DNA of 64,000 nucleotides from an uncultured Bacteroidales bacterium (GCA_946411385.1 CAMKDV010000012.1:1-64000); one strand, 5' to 3'. Shown: positions 44,706-54,829, counted from the first letter of the stretch. The notes: generated by a model from the sequence alone, not told the origin. A program made the numbers and translations.

Positions 44706-47387
44706 TTTCCTCAGTTTAGCCAAGTTGTCCTCAATAGTGGCAATTCGTGCAAGGGCGTCGTGCTCTTTCTTGCGCTCCAGTTCGACAATCTCGGGTTTGG
44801 CGTTCTGTACGAAGCGTTCATTGCTCAGCTTGGCTTGTACGCCGCGAAGGAAACCTTGCTGGTGTTGCAGGTCTGCTTCCAGTTTCTTGATCTCCTCCTC
44901 CACATTGATGAAGGCATCCATCGGGATGGCAAACTCCGTCGTACCTACAATGAACTTGGCGGCGTTTCCGCCATTTGTCATTTGTGATTTGTCATTTGTG
45001 ATTTTTACATTGGCAAGCTTTTCTACGAGGGCGTTAAGCTCTACCGGCGAGATAAGCGTCAGCTGCTCTTTCGGCGCAATGTTCTTGGAGGCACGTACGT
45101 TACGGATGCCTGCGATAATAGCTTTGAGCTCTTCGACTTCCTCAAGAATTTCTAGATTTTCTTGGGTCTTTAGGGCTTCTAGTCGGCTAATCATGATGCT
45201 CTCGCCATCCTTGCGCTCATACAGGTTCTGCCAGAGCTCTTCAGTAATGAACGGCATAAACGGATGCAGCAGTACGAGCAGACGCTCAAAGAATGCCAAT
45301 GTTGCCTCGTACGTAGCGCGGTCGATAGGCTGCTGGTATGCAGGCTTGATCATCTCCAGATACCAGCCCGAGAACTCGTCGCAGTAGAGTTTGTAAATCT
45401 CCATCAGCGCCTCGCTCAAGCGGTACTTGCTGAACAGGTCGGCAATCTCGGTAGATGTCTTTTGCAGTTTGGCTTCGAACCACCGGATAGCATATTTGCT
45501 TGTCTCGGGCTGAGGAATGTCGGCAACCTCCAGACCTTTCATCATACGGAAGCAGTTCCATATCTTGTTGCAGAAGTTACGGCCCTGCTCACACAGGCTG
45601 TCATCGTAGAGGATGTCGTTGCCGGCGGGAGCCGAGAGCAATATACCCATTCTCACGCCGTCAGCACCATAGCGGGCAATCAGGTCGAGCGGGTCAGGAC
45701 TGTTGCCGAGCGACTTCGACATCTTGCGTCCCAGTTTGTCACGTACGATGCCCGTGAAATATACATGCCGGAACGGCATCTTGCCTTGGTACTCGTAACC
45801 CGCCATGATCATTCTGGCTACCCAGAAGAAGATGATGTCCGGACCCGTAACCAGGTCGGCTGTGGGGTAGTAGTAGCTGAGTTCTTTGTTCTTCCATGTG
45901 CTGTTCTCCATCTCCTGTCCTTTCTCGATAAACAGGCTGATAGGCCACAGCCAGCTTGAGAACCATGTATCCAACGCACCTTCATCTTGCACTAAACGGG
46001 CTGTTGGCTTTTGGCCGTTGGCTGTTAGCATCTTTTGTGCCTCTTCGAGGCTTTCGGCTACGATGATCTTGTCTTCGGGATAGTTCTCCAGTCCGGTTTC
46101 GGCGAGCAGGTCAGCGTCGTAGTAAGCAGGTATACGATGTCCCCACCACAGTTGGCGCGAGATGCACCAGTCTTTGATGTTCTCCAGCCAGTTGCGGTAA
46201 GTATTCTTGTACTTGGTGGGGTAGAACACGATCTCGTCGTTCATTACCGGAGGCAGCGCTATGTCAGCAAAATGTTTCATGCGGATGAACCATTGCAGAC
46301 TGAGCCGCGGCTCGATAGGTACGTTCGTACGCTCCGAATAGCCGACCTTGTTGTCGTAGTCCTCCACATGATCCATCAGCCCTGCTGTTTGCAGATCCTC
46401 TGCCATTGCTTTGCGGCAGTCGAAGCGGTCCATGCCGTGGAACTTCGCGCAGTTCTTCCTTATCTCCGGCTCGATGGTGTCGAGGTTGATATGTGCGTCC
46501 GGCGTGAAGATGTCGTAGGCAATCAGGTTGTGCTGCTGACCGAGCATATAGTCGTTCACGTCGTGTGCCGGCGTCACTTTCAGGCAACCCGTACCGAAAC
46601 CTATCTCCACATAACGGTCCTCGATGATAGGTATCTCACGCCCTACGATAGGTATGCGTACATGTTTACCGCGCAGCCACTGGTTCTTTTCCTCTTTTGG
46701 GTTGATGCATACAGCCACGTCGCCGAAGATTGTCTCCGGTCGAGTGGTAGCCACGATGGCATATTTGCCAGGCTCTTCCACAACCTCGTATTTGAGGTAA
46801 TAGAATTTCGAGTGCTCGTCATGATAGATCACTTCCTCGTCGCTAAGAGCCGTCTGGCGCTCAGGGTCCCAGTTCACCATGCGCAGACCGCGGTAGATGA
46901 GTCCTTTGCGGTAGAGGTCGCAGAAGACCGAGATGACTGCTTTGGAGCGCGTCTCGTCCATCGTGAAGGCAGTCCTGTCCCAATCGCACGAGCAGCCGAG
47001 CTTACGTAACTGCTTGAGGATGATACCTCCGTGCTCGTCTGTCCAGTCCCAGGCATGCTTGAGGAATTGCTCACGCGTCAGATCGCTCTTGTTGATGCCT
47101 TGCTCCTTGAGGCGCTTGATGACCTTGGCTTCAGTTGCTATAGATGCATGGTCCGTGCCCGGTACCCAGCAAGCGTTCTTGCCTTCCAGACGCGCACGAC
47201 GAACCAGGATATCCTGTATAGTCTCGTTCAGCACATGTCCCATGTGGAGCACACCGGTAACATTGGGTGGAGGAATAACTACGGTAAACGGTTCGCGGCC
47301 GTCAGGCTCGCTGTGGAAAAGACGTTTGTCAAGCCAGTATTGATACCAACGGGCTTCAATGTCAGTAGGGTTGTATTTGGTTTCCAT
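44703..47387 (-). CDS. valS: Valyl-tRNA synthetase
   Basis: An 894-residue class I synthetase. The HIGH-type motif is [14 protein letters not shown] and KMSKS is [13 protein letters not shown]; the editing domain, the anticodon-binding domain and the C-terminal coiled coil are all present. The ATG at 47387 is preferred over a TTG 6 bp upstream. Two stretches look like in-frame repeat insertions: [11 protein letters not shown] before the conserved [10 protein letters not shown], and [13 protein letters not shown] near residue 800. Both use 7-bp repeats that give a 7-residue period. Confidence 0.97.
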   Translation of the reverse strand: METKYNPTDIEARWYQYWLDKRLFHSEPDGREPFTVVIPPPNVTGVLHMGHVLNETIQDILVRRARLEGKNACWVPGTDHASIATEAKVIKRLKEQGINKSDLTREQFLKHAWDWTDEHGGIILKQLRKLGCSCDWDRTAFTMDETRSKAVISVFCDLYRKGLIYRGLRMVNWDPERQTALSDEEVIYHDEHSKFYYLKYEVVEEPGKYAIVATTRPETIFGDVAVCINPKEEKNQWLRGKHVRIPIVGREIPIIEDRYVEIGFGTGCLKVTPAHDVNDYMLGQQHNLIAYDIFTPDAHINLDTIEPEIRKNCAKFHGMDRFDCRKAMAEDLQTAGLMDHVEDYDNKVGYSERTNVPIEPRLSLQWFIRMKHFADIALPPVMNDEIVFYPTKYKNTYRNWLENIKDWCISRQLWWGHRIPAYYDADLLAETGLENYPEDKIIVAESLEEAQKMLTANGQKPTARLVQDEGALDTWFSSWLWPISLFIEKGQEMENSTWKNKELSYYYPTADLVTGPDIIFFWVARMIMAGYEYQGKMPFRHVYFTGIVRDKLGRKMSKSLGNSPDPLDLIARYGADGVRMGILLSAPAGNDILYDDSLCEQGRNFCNKIWNCFRMMKGLEVADIPQPETSKYAIRWFEAKLQKTSTEIADLFSKYRLSEALMEIYKLYCDEFSGWYLEMIKPAYQQPIDRATYEATLAFFERLLVLLHPFMPFITEELWQNLYERKDGESIMISRLEALKTQENLEILEEVEELKAIIAGIRNVRASKNIAPKEQLTLISPVELNALVEKLANVKITNDKSQMTNGGNAAKFIVGTTEFAIPMDAFINVEEEIKKLEADLQHQQGFLRGVQAKLSNERFVQNAKPEIVELERKKEHDALARIATIEDNLAKLRK
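44973..45007. repeat. TTTGTCA/TTTGTGA heptamers in frame inside valS
   Basis: Four heptamers encode [10 protein letters not shown] on the minus strand, with no frame break. The site is a variable region before the C-terminal coiled coil. Confidence 0.85.
45995..46031. repeat. GTTGGCY heptamers in frame inside valS
   Basis: GTTGGCT/GTTGGCC-type units encode [10 protein letters not shown]. The same family occurs in era at 55924-55960. Confidence 0.82.
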
Positions 47388-47453
47388 TGTCAATAATTTT
47401 TTCTAATGCATTATGCAAGAACGTCTAAAGACGTTACTTGTCGTACAAACGCA

Positions 47454-47485
47454 CAAAGTTACGAAAAATAATTGACATTTGCAAA
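47454..47485 (-). promoter_or_regulatory. valS promoter
   Basis: Minus-strand TAACTTTG (47454-47461) and TTTG (47482-47485), 20 nt apart. Possibly serves valS, pssA, endonuclease and PAP2 genes. Confidence 0.75.
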
Positions 47486-47498
47486 TATTTTCACAGAA

Positions 47499-47520
47499 AA
47501 AGACCGCCGAAACGGTCTTT
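47499..47520 (-). terminator. Terminator of the GH13 pair
   Basis: AAAGACCG-CCGAAA-CGGTCTTT stem followed on the minus strand by TTTTCTG, 33 bp after the GH13 stop. Confidence 0.8.
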
Positions 47521-47552
47521 CTCTATAAAATTGAAATTGTACGTGCAAAATC

Positions 47553-48923
47553 TTAATCAAAAGCCGTCAGGATGACGTACTGCCACGGCTGGAGTCTCAT
47601 GTCCTGGGTTGCATGAAATTCCATAGGACTGCCATCCAAGGTCATGTAGTCGCCGAGGTAGGTTTCAGCGGTAATGTTGACGTCTTGTGCATGGCCGCTC
47701 ATGTTGATGATAGCAATCACGGTATTGGTCTTTGTTGCATCGCTAACCTGTATGTCTGCCCGACGGGCAATGGCAAATACATTCTCGTTGTCCACATTCA
47801 GGCGAACCATCGGAGCTCCCAGTTCAGGCGATTGGAGCACAGGGTTCTCCTTGCGCAATGTGTTCAGAGCTTTGTAGAACGGACGCATTCTGCAGTCTTC
47901 ATCGCGGTCGATGCAGTCTTTCTCAAAGAACTGAAGACGATGGTGGTTTCCATATTCCTGACCGGTGTAGATGAGCGGCATCCCCGGGATGACGTAGGTG
48001 AAAGCTGTCATAGCGCTTACAGCACCTCCCATTCGCTCGTATTCGTCACCCGACCATGAGTTCTCGTCGTGGTTGGAGATGAAGTTCATCCGGATGGCGT
48101 ACGGTTCAACGGTGGTATCGGCTTTGGCGAAATACTCCCAGAGGTCTTCCACGGTATTCTCGCCTTTAGCTACGCCGTTCATCAGGTGGTGAAGAGTCCA
48201 GCCGTAGTACATGTCGAAAGCGGTCTCGCATAGTTCGGGCGCTTTGTCCTCGTCCTCTGCCAGGGTGAACATGTCGGGGTGGGTGAGGCGCAGTTCAGCC
48301 ATTGCATCGTTCCAGAAGTCGGTCGGAACCTCACCTGCTACGTCGCAACGGAAGCCGTCGATACCAATCTCGTCCATCCACCAGTGCATAGCTTTTTTCA
48401 TCTCGGCGCGCATCTCTTCGTTCTCGTAGTTGAGTTTGGCTATGTCGGTCCAGTCGTATTGAACCATCAGCTTGCCGTTCTCGTCGCGATAGTGCCAGCC
48501 GTCGTTTTGTGTCCATTCGTGGTCAGGAGCCGTGTGGTTGGCTACCCAGTCCAGAATAACTTTCATGCCCAGATTGTGGGCTGTTGCCAGGAAATGCTCG
48601 AAGTCGGCACGCGAACCGAACTCGGGGTTGAAAGCGCAGTAGTCGCGAATGCTATAGTAGCTGCCCAGCGTACCTTTTCTCGTGACCTTGCCTATAGGCT
48701 GGATAGGCATAATCCAGATGATATCTACGCCCATGTCTTTCAGTTTGGGCAACTCTTCCTCAGCAGCCATGAATGTGCCTTCAGGCGTGAATTGGCGAGT
48801 ATTCAACTCGTAGATGGTAGCATCGTAGGCAAACTGTGGATGTTTCGTCGTCCGTGCCTCTTCATGCTTGGTACATGACGCCAAGCATAGCAGCGCCAGT
48901 ACTAAAAAGGTTAATTTTTTCAT
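47553..48923 (-). CDS. GH13-family alpha-amylase-like lipoprotein
   Basis: A 456-residue protein with lipobox LCLASC, so probably anchored to a membrane facing the periplasm or surface. The (beta/alpha)8 amylase domain shows all four conserved regions: DWVANHT, GFRCDVA (nucleophile D), the acid region TLAEDED, and ISNHDEN. A short beta domain ends the protein. Acts on alpha-glucans or related oligosaccharides. It follows a second GH13 gene by 58 bp on the same strand. Confidence 0.93.
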   Translation of the reverse strand: MKKLTFLVLALLCLASCTKHEEARTTKHPQFAYDATIYELNTRQFTPEGTFMAAEEELPKLKDMGVDIIWIMPIQPIGKVTRKGTLGSYYSIRDYCAFNPEFGSRADFEHFLATAHNLGMKVILDWVANHTAPDHEWTQNDGWHYRDENGKLMVQYDWTDIAKLNYENEEMRAEMKKAMHWWMDEIGIDGFRCDVAGEVPTDFWNDAMAELRLTHPDMFTLAEDEDKAPELCETAFDMYYGWTLHHLMNGVAKGENTVEDLWEYFAKADTTVEPYAIRMNFISNHDENSWSGDEYERMGGAVSAMTAFTYVIPGMPLIYTGQEYGNHHRLQFFEKDCIDRDEDCRMRPFYKALNTLRKENPVLQSPELGAPMVRLNVDNENVFAIARRADIQVSDATKTNTVIAIINMSGHAQDVNITAETYLGDYMTLDGSPMEFHATQDMRLQPWQYVILTAFD

Positions 48924-48981
48924 GGTAGTATGATTTAATGGTTAATAAAGTTAGTTATCGGTTAATCAATTTCGTTTGCAA

Positions 48982-51003
48982 TCACTCTATCGTATATGTC
49001 ATGTTTTTTCTGTCGATGCTTACCGTGACGGTCTCACCCATATAGGTTCTCTTGTATGTCCAAGTGTCGGGCGTAATGCTAACGGTCTGCATATCGCCGT
49101 AGAGCAGCGGCATACTTGTGCGGCGCATCTTGATGAGGGCTTGTACGTCCTTGAGCATTTGTTGCTCTTGCTCGTCCAATCCGCTGAAACGCATCATCTT
49201 GCGGTTGTCAGGATCGTTGGCTCCAACCTCGCCGTACTCATCGCCTTGATAGATGCAGGGCACACCCGGGATGGTGAAGTTGATTACCTCTTGTAGCATC
49301 GCTTTCTTGTACGCTATGGAGGCGTCACCTATACCCACTTCGCGTGTCCAGCCGGCTTCTTTGCCGTTGCCCTCGCTCGAAAGGATAGCACCGCCGCAGA
49401 GAGATGCAATACGTACCTGATCATGGTTGCCGGAGATGTTGCCCATCGTGTGGTGTGCGCCGTAAGCGGCCATCGATTGCGTAACAATACTCTCCAGATC
49501 TTCCATTCCTTTCACGCCTTCGATCACCGACTCGCGAATGCCGTAATACTCGTTGAAGTCGAATTGTGCGTTCAGCATGCCGGTCTTCACGTAGCTGCCA
49601 ATCAGTTCGGGCGAACCGTAGGTCTCACCAATCATCCACACATGACGGTCGGGAAAACGGGTGGCAATCTTGTGCCCGAGCAAACGCCAGTAGGCTTCAG
49701 GGATATGTTTGCACGCATCGTGACGGAAGCCGTCGAACGGGAAATTAGCCATCCAGAACAGGGCTGTGTCGGTCATGGCTTCACATATCTCGGGGCGCTC
49801 CAAATCCAGAGAAGGAATATGTACATCAAACCAAGTAGTCAGTCGTGCTTCGTCCCACAATTCGAAGTTGCGTCTGCCATCGGGTAGAATAGAGTCTGTT
49901 ATCCAGTCGGGATGCTCCTGAATGACGGGCGAGAGGATGTGCAGGTGGTTAGCTACATAGTCCAGTACCACATGCATCTTGTGCTCATGAGCTGCATCGA
50001 GCATCGTGGTTAACTCTTCGGGCGTACCGAAGCGGTGGTCTACCACGTTGTTGTAGATTGGCCAGTAGCCGTGATAGCCGGAGAACTTTGTGAACTTCTT
50101 GCTCGGATCATATTTATTGCCGTGCACAAACGGATAGCGTCCCCATGCATCTTCGGGGTTCTGCGTGATAGGCGACACCCAGATGGTAGTGATGCCCAGT
50201 TCGTCAAAGAAGCCGTCGTTGATCTTCTTGGTTATACCGGCGAGGTCGCCGCCCATATAATCCACTATCGGCAATACGTCCGGATCGTTCAGCGGAGCAT
50301 CGTTGGCGGTATTGCCGTTGTAGAAGCGGTCTACCATCAGCGAGTACAGTACTTGCGTTTGGTCATCATTCACGGTCAGAAGGTTGGCATCCATGACGGG
50401 CTTGCCGTCTTGCAGAGGAATGAGGATATCGTTGTAGCGGCGAGGATAGTCGCAGCTGTTTGCCTTATCGGCAGCATAGATGCGGATGAACGAGCGGCCT
50501 TTCTTGGCTTTAGGCAATTGCAGCACGGCTTCACCGTCATCTTTGAGAACGATGGCATCGGCATCTATCTCGCGGTTGTCCAGATAAGCGATGATACACA
50601 TGTCTTTATCAGCGGTAAAGCGGATGCCCGTTTCGTCGTAGCCCAGCGTGGTCATGCCGGTAGCAAATGGCAGGTTAGGCAGAATAGGTATGTCGTATTG
50701 CGCGCTACTGTCTACATAAACGGTAAGGGTCGATAGCGTGTTATCGCCTTGCAGGTCAAACTCCAGTGTGGTGTAGTTCGAAGCGTGGTAGTTCAGATTA
50801 GTCTCAATCGTCAGCTGTTCATCGCCGGTCAAGGCCGGCAGGTAATCCGTAAGGAAAACATGCATCGTGCCGCCGGTGTAATAGATTGGCATGATAGGAT
50901 TGACAACAGGTTGGCCTGCTTGAGCAGCCTTGCTTTTCGGACTACAGCCCGACAATAGCAACAGACTGCTTGCGAGCAATACAAGAAGTGTAGATTTTTT
51001 CAT
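48982..51003 (-). CDS. GH13-family glycoside hydrolase lipoprotein with N-terminal beta domains
   Basis: A 673-residue lipoprotein (lipobox LLLLSGC; start at the ATG at 51003, since a longer frame crosses its promoter). Residues about 30-210 are beta-rich and resemble a neopullulanase-type N-terminal domain. The catalytic domain has VLDYVANH, DGFRHDACKHIP, MIGETYG and SGNHDQVR. SQPIEVR-like surface features were not examined. It probably processes maltodextrins with the neighbouring GH13; no SusC/D pair adjoins. Confidence 0.93.
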   Translation of the reverse strand: MKKSTLLVLLASSLLLLSGCSPKSKAAQAGQPVVNPIMPIYYTGGTMHVFLTDYLPALTGDEQLTIETNLNYHASNYTTLEFDLQGDNTLSTLTVYVDSSAQYDIPILPNLPFATGMTTLGYDETGIRFTADKDMCIIAYLDNREIDADAIVLKDDGEAVLQLPKAKKGRSFIRIYAADKANSCDYPRRYNDILIPLQDGKPVMDANLLTVNDDQTQVLYSLMVDRFYNGNTANDAPLNDPDVLPIVDYMGGDLAGITKKINDGFFDELGITTIWVSPITQNPEDAWGRYPFVHGNKYDPSKKFTKFSGYHGYWPIYNNVVDHRFGTPEELTTMLDAAHEHKMHVVLDYVANHLHILSPVIQEHPDWITDSILPDGRRNFELWDEARLTTWFDVHIPSLDLERPEICEAMTDTALFWMANFPFDGFRHDACKHIPEAYWRLLGHKIATRFPDRHVWMIGETYGSPELIGSYVKTGMLNAQFDFNEYYGIRESVIEGVKGMEDLESIVTQSMAAYGAHHTMGNISGNHDQVRIASLCGGAILSSEGNGKEAGWTREVGIGDASIAYKKAMLQEVINFTIPGVPCIYQGDEYGEVGANDPDNRKMMRFSGLDEQEQQMLKDVQALIKMRRTSMPLLYGDMQTVSITPDTWTYKRTYMGETVTVSIDRKNMTYTIE

Positions 51004-51055
51004 GGTTAGTATCGTTTGTGGCATCCCAAAACAGGGGAATGCCATTTTTCCGATA

Positions 51056-51086
51056 CAAAGTTACAAAAAAAATCGCAATTTTGCAA
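51056..51086 (-). promoter_or_regulatory. Promoter of the GH13 pair
   Basis: Minus-strand TAACTTTG (51056-51063) with TTG (51084-51086) 20 nt upstream. Confidence 0.68.
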
Positions 51087-51149
51087 GAGTAAGTGTTATT
51101 TTTCTTGCAAAATGTGCGATTTTTCTTAATTTTGTACCAAAAATGCGGT

Positions 51150-51494
51150 TTATTGCAGTGTGCTGGCGCCTGTTTGCGCATCTGTATCTATCTGTGATTC
51201 GTCGGATGCAGTGGTCTGCTCGTGAACTTTTGCCGGTTTGTTGATTTTGGCGAAAGCTTCCAGCAGAGTAGGCAGGTCAGTCTTTGTAGGGTCGAAAGTT
51301 ACGGTTACGGTCTTGGTCTCAAGGTCGCATATCAGATCTTTCACGCCTTTCTCAAAGGCGATGTTCTTTTCGATCTTGTTGACGCATCCTTGGCAGTGGA
51401 TATCCACATCCAGAACGACGGTCTGTCTTTCGGCTTTTGCCCACAAGCTGAGACTTATCAGCGCGATGACGGCTATGGAAAGTATTCGTTTCAT
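51150..51494 (-). CDS. Periplasmic heavy-metal-associated (HMA) domain protein
   Basis: A 114-residue protein with a signal peptide (about 1-20) and one HMA fold. The metal motif reads HCQGC (C-x2-C kept, preceding Met replaced by His). Strand pattern GVKDLICDLETKTVTVTFDP fits the family. The C-terminus is a flexible Thr/Ser/Asp tail. HMA proteins carry copper or other soft metals. It starts 1 bp after the stop of the CE2-like esterase gene, so the two are co-transcribed although no functional link is evident. Confidence 0.85.
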   Translation of the reverse strand: MKRILSIAVIALISLSLWAKAERQTVVLDVDIHCQGCVNKIEKNIAFEKGVKDLICDLETKTVTVTFDPTKTDLPTLLEAFAKINKPAKVHEQTTASDESQIDTDAQTGASTLQ

Positions 51495-51495
51495 A

Positions 51496-52587
51496 TTACT
51501 TGACAGGTGTATCGGTTATTTCCCAGCCCGTGAGTGTGCTCACGTAAGGGATGAGCGTATAAGCAATCTTCTGATGTCCGAGATAGTTGGGATGCCAGCT
51601 GGCGCCCATGTTCTCGTCGGTATTGAGGTGAACGCCTTCGAATACGCCGGTAGCGTATACGTTGCTCATGCCGCAGTCGTGCGCCGCTGCGCGTACGTAC
51701 TCAAACATCTGTTCGCTGCATTTGGATGCCACGCACAGGATAGGATGGTTCTCGCCATAGTTGGCTTTGATGCTCTTGAGCAGACGGATGTAGTGCGCCA
51801 CAAAATCCTCTCTGTGAGGCAGCAGACGCGTCGAGAAATCGTTCGTGCCGAGGTAGATTATTGTCAGTTGCGGCTTGAACGGATGTTCGGCTGCCACCCA
51901 GGTGCTGTCCCTCGAGGTATCGAAAGTCTGCGTGTAGCGGTCGGGCATGTACCAGCCCGGCACTTTGGTAGCATAGTTGCGGCAAATACCCATTCCCGAG
52001 TGGCTGATGGTCCAGTAGTCTGCGCCGAAATAACGGGCAATGATGGCTGCGTAGGTCTTGGCGGGATTCTCCGTTTCGATGGTGAACGGATCGCTCTTCA
52101 CGCTGTTCTCCGAGCCGTAGCCGCAGGTATAGCTGTCGCCTACAAACTCTATCTGCCGCTCTGTGAGTGCTGCAGCCTGCTGTAGTTCGCCGTTCAGTTC
52201 GAAACTATGGAACGTGGTTATACCGTGCTCACCTTCCACGCGGCGTTGCACCATCAGCGTGTGTGTGCGTTTGTCGGCTTTCTTGGTCTCGTACAGTGTG
52301 ATGAGCGTGTCGCGCGATTCTACTCGGAACACTCTGTCAGGGTCGGCGCTGTAAGGGCGGTCGATCCACACGCTGAACAGAATAGGTTTCGCCGATGATA
52401 CGCGTACGGCTACCTTATTACCTGTGAACGCGATGCGCGCGTACGTAGCACTGTAGTCGAAGCTCACCCGGTGGTCACTCACCATCGTACGGCCTACGTA
52501 CACAATCCGGCTGTCGTCAGCTGCAAACTCTTTGGCTTGAACGCATAATGCGCATAACACGCAAAAAACGACAAAAAATCTTTTCAT
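51496..52587 (-). CDS. Secreted SGNH hydrolase, CE2-like carbohydrate esterase
   Basis: A 363-residue secreted protein (signal peptide ending at VQAKE). An N-terminal jelly-roll domain (about 20-140) precedes the SGNH domain (about 145-355), the layout of CE2 acetyl esterases. Catalytic blocks are VGDSYTCGYG (Ser), IYLGTNDFS and ASWHPNYLGH (His). CE2 enzymes remove acetyl groups from hemicellulose sugars. Single gene apart from the coupled HMA gene. Confidence 0.9.
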   Translation of the reverse strand: MKRFFVVFCVLCALCVQAKEFAADDSRIVYVGRTMVSDHRVSFDYSATYARIAFTGNKVAVRVSSAKPILFSVWIDRPYSADPDRVFRVESRDTLITLYETKKADKRTHTLMVQRRVEGEHGITTFHSFELNGELQQAAALTERQIEFVGDSYTCGYGSENSVKSDPFTIETENPAKTYAAIIARYFGADYWTISHSGMGICRNYATKVPGWYMPDRYTQTFDTSRDSTWVAAEHPFKPQLTIIYLGTNDFSTRLLPHREDFVAHYIRLLKSIKANYGENHPILCVASKCSEQMFEYVRAAAHDCGMSNVYATGVFEGVHLNTDENMGASWHPNYLGHQKIAYTLIPYVSTLTGWEITDTPVK

Positions 52588-52611
52588 GATAATTACTTAC
52601 TGATTTCTGGA

Positions 52612-52696
52612 TTTTCTTGAGGCAGTTTGGTTTTTCCGGTGAGGGAGTTATGTGGGACATAATGACCGAACCGAAAAGCCAAAGAGCCCAAGAAAA
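52612..52696. repeat. Long imperfect inverted repeat between rluB-type and CE2 genes
   Basis: Arms 52612-52640 and 52665-52696 share TTTTCTTG, GGC, TTTGG and TTTTC segments in inverted order. The centre holds a perfect TTATGT-GGG-ACATAA hairpin (52648-52662). It starts 10 bp after the pseudouridine synthase gene ends and may act as its terminator. Confidence 0.6.
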
Positions 52697-52706
52697 ACCG
52701 GAAAGC

Positions 52707-53879
52707 CTATTCAAATGCGCCCATTTGGAGCATAGAAACTTCCCGTTCGGTCAGGAAGCGATATTTTCCACGAGGCACGTTCTTTTTCGTCAATCCGGCG
52801 AAGCTGACGCGGTCGAGAACGGTCACTTTGTAGCCCACTTTCTCGAAGATGCGGCGTACCACGCGGTTCTGACCGGAGTGTATCTCCAGACCGATACGTT
52901 TGCGGTCGGTGCCCGTGAACTCGAGTGCGTCGGGAACGATCTTCTCGTCATCCAACATGATACCTGCGCGGATGATAGCCTCGTCCTCTTCGGTCAGTTC
53001 GTGGTCGAGTGTCACGGCGTACACTTTCTTTTTCCCGAACTTCGGGTGCGTCAGTTTGGCTGCCAGATCGCCATCGTTGGTGAGCAGCAATACGCCTGTC
53101 GTGTTCCGGTCCAGACGACCTACGGGATAGATGCGCTCCGAGCAAGCGTTCTTGACGATATCCAGTACGGTGCGGCGCTCTTCGGGATCGTCGGTAGTGG
53201 TCACGCAGTTCTTGGGCTTGTTGAGTAGGATATATACTTTGCGCTCGCGGCGTACGGGCTGATGGTGGAACATCACTTTGTCCGTCGGCAGCACTTTTGC
53301 TCCGAGACTGTCCACTACTACGCCGTTCACCGTTACCACACCTGCCTGGATGAAGTCATCAGCCTCACGACGCGAGCAGAAGCCTGCGTTGGCGAGGTAC
53401 TTATTCAAGCGGATAGGCTTCGTGGGATCTTCGTAGCGCTGCTTGTATTCGATTCGTTTGCGCTGGCTGTACACAGCGCTGTTGTGCTGCACACGCTGTT
53501 GTGTCTGCACGCGCGGATGACGCTGTGCAGGTTGTGCGCTGCGGCTGTAACCCTCGCCATGGCTGCGCCCTTCATTGCGGGTGTTGTAGCCGTCGGTGTG
53601 GATGTTATATCCGTCGCTATGGCCGTAACCCTCGGTACGTGTATTGTATCCGTCGCTGCGTCCGTAACGCTGCGGCTGACGCTGTTCATTGGCGCGGAAA
53701 CGAGGACGCGGAGCATCCTGACTGCTCTCATTGCGGGAGTAGGGTGAAGCAAGAGCCTCATGACGAACTATGCGTGTGCGAGGGCGCGGAGCGCGTGCAT
53801 GATCGCTATTGTATTCCCCCGGATTCGCATCTGAGCGGAATGGTGGTCTGCGATCGGTAGACCGGTTGTTGTCGTACAT
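52707..53879 (-). CDS. RluB/RsuA-family pseudouridine synthase with disordered N-terminal extension
   Basis: A 390-residue enzyme. The first 150 residues are low-complexity, rich in Arg, Asn, Gly, Tyr and Ser, with YNTR, DGYN and EGYG units repeated. Residues about 152-200 are an S4 domain (IRLNKYLANAGFCSRREADDF) and the rest the catalytic domain with GRLDRNTTGVLLLTNDG containing the catalytic Asp. Family members modify 23S or 16S rRNA; RluB type is the best guess. Long basic extensions are common in Bacteroidetes homologues. Confidence 0.92.
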   Translation of the reverse strand: MYDNNRSTDRRPPFRSDANPGEYNSDHARAPRPRTRIVRHEALASPYSRNESSQDAPRPRFRANEQRQPQRYGRSDGYNTRTEGYGHSDGYNIHTDGYNTRNEGRSHGEGYSRSAQPAQRHPRVQTQQRVQHNSAVYSQRKRIEYKQRYEDPTKPIRLNKYLANAGFCSRREADDFIQAGVVTVNGVVVDSLGAKVLPTDKVMFHHQPVRRERKVYILLNKPKNCVTTTDDPEERRTVLDIVKNACSERIYPVGRLDRNTTGVLLLTNDGDLAAKLTHPKFGKKKVYAVTLDHELTEEDEAIIRAGIMLDDEKIVPDALEFTGTDRKRIGLEIHSGQNRVVRRIFEKVGYKVTVLDRVSFAGLTKKNVPRGKYRFLTEREVSMLQMGAFE

Positions 53880-53960
53880 AATTGTTAGGTATTTTGTGTC
53901 AGTACTGTCTTTGCTGAATAGTTTTTCAGTTTAGGTAATGGTAATAGCGGGGGCAAAATG

Positions 53961-53994
53961 CGGGCTCTAAACAAAAATGCTTGAATAGAGCCCG
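53961..53994 (-). terminator. Possible terminator after rpmF
   Basis: CGGGCTCT and AGAGCCCG pair across an 18-nt loop. No strong T run follows on the minus strand, so the call is moderate. Confidence 0.5.
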
Positions 53995-54011
53995 TATATT
54001 GCATCGTCAGG

Positions 54012-54197
54012 TTACGCCTCGGCAGCTTGCTCAACTGCCAGCTTGCCGCGATAATAGCCGCAGCTGGGGCATACAGTGTGGTAGATGTAGTGAGCGCCGC
54101 AGTTCGGGCAAACTGCCAGAGTCGGCATTTTCGCTACGTCATGAGTACGCCTCTTGGCTTGACGGGTGTGCGATTGTCTACGTTTAGGATGTGCCAT
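54012..54197 (-). CDS. rpmF: 50S ribosomal protein L32
   Basis: A 61-residue ribosomal protein. The start MAHPKRRQSHTRQAKRR is the usual L32 N-terminus, and CPNC...CPSC forms the zinc ribbon (zinc-binding form). It follows the YceD-like gene, the classic yceD-rpmF pair. Confidence 0.97.
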   Translation of the reverse strand: MAHPKRRQSHTRQAKRRTHDVAKMPTLAVCPNCGAHYIYHTVCPSCGYYRGKLAVEQAAEA

Positions 54198-54277
54198 AAT
54201 TATTTACAATTTAATCTGTTACAATTTGTTTTTGTTTTCTTTTTCTTTTGTCTTTGAGCGCAGTGCTCTTTCGACTA

Positions 54278-54775
54278 TTATAACATTTCGGGCTCTTCGA
54301 CGGTGCTACAGAGGTGAGTTTGGAGAAGCTTTTGCATGTCAGACATGCACTCACCGTCAGGGTGACTATGCACCAGCGGAAGATGTGTTGTTATCATTTC
54401 ATATGTGAGCCATCTAAGGTCGATCGTATCTGTTGCTTCCGTTTCGTCGGAATCTTCGGGCAGAATGTCGTCCTCAACATCTATGGCATAATCCATATCC
54501 CCGAGACACCGGTCGCAAATCAGGTTGACCGTTCCCGCAGCCTTGATATGCAGGTCATAGTCATTCAGTCGCAGCCGCAGAACAGCCTCGGCGCTTATGT
54601 CTCCTCCGGTAATCTCGCTTTTCTCTATTGCGCGGAAGTAAGCGCTATCCAGCGTGAACAGAAAACGATGCGTACCTTGCTCCAATTCTGCAAGATGCAA
54701 CATGTATGTCTGTTCGTTTTGTTCCATTTGTTCTGCTCTCGGCTCCATCCTGAATGATGATGGCTGACCGCTCAT
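54278..54775 (-). CDS. DUF177 (YceD-like) protein
   Basis: A 165-residue protein preceding rpmF, as in most bacteria. The core NLICDRCLGDMDYAIDVE carries the conserved C-x2-C, and EDSDETEATDTIDL the acidic segment. YceD is linked to 23S rRNA processing. The longest start is kept because the promoter ends just upstream; inner ATGs at residues 10 or 17 are possible. Confidence 0.88.
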   Translation of the reverse strand: MSGQPSSFRMEPRAEQMEQNEQTYMLHLAELEQGTHRFLFTLDSAYFRAIEKSEITGGDISAEAVLRLRLNDYDLHIKAAGTVNLICDRCLGDMDYAIDVEDDILPEDSDETEATDTIDLRWLTYEMITTHLPLVHSHPDGECMSDMQKLLQTHLCSTVEEPEML

Positions 54776-54797
54776 CGTTTTTAGGCGAAAGCAAATG

Positions 54798-54829
54798 CAA
54801 AGTTACGATTTTTTTCCCGACTTCACAAA
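54798..54829 (-). promoter_or_regulatory. Promoter of the yceD-rpmF pair
   Basis: Minus-strand TAACTTTG (54798-54805) and TTTG (54826-54829), 20 nt apart. Confidence 0.74.

Noticed and set aside
52617..53228. 203-residue plus-strand frame opposite the pseudouridine synthase
   Set aside because: Antisense shadow starting within the inverted repeat; the minus-strand enzyme is complete and conserved.
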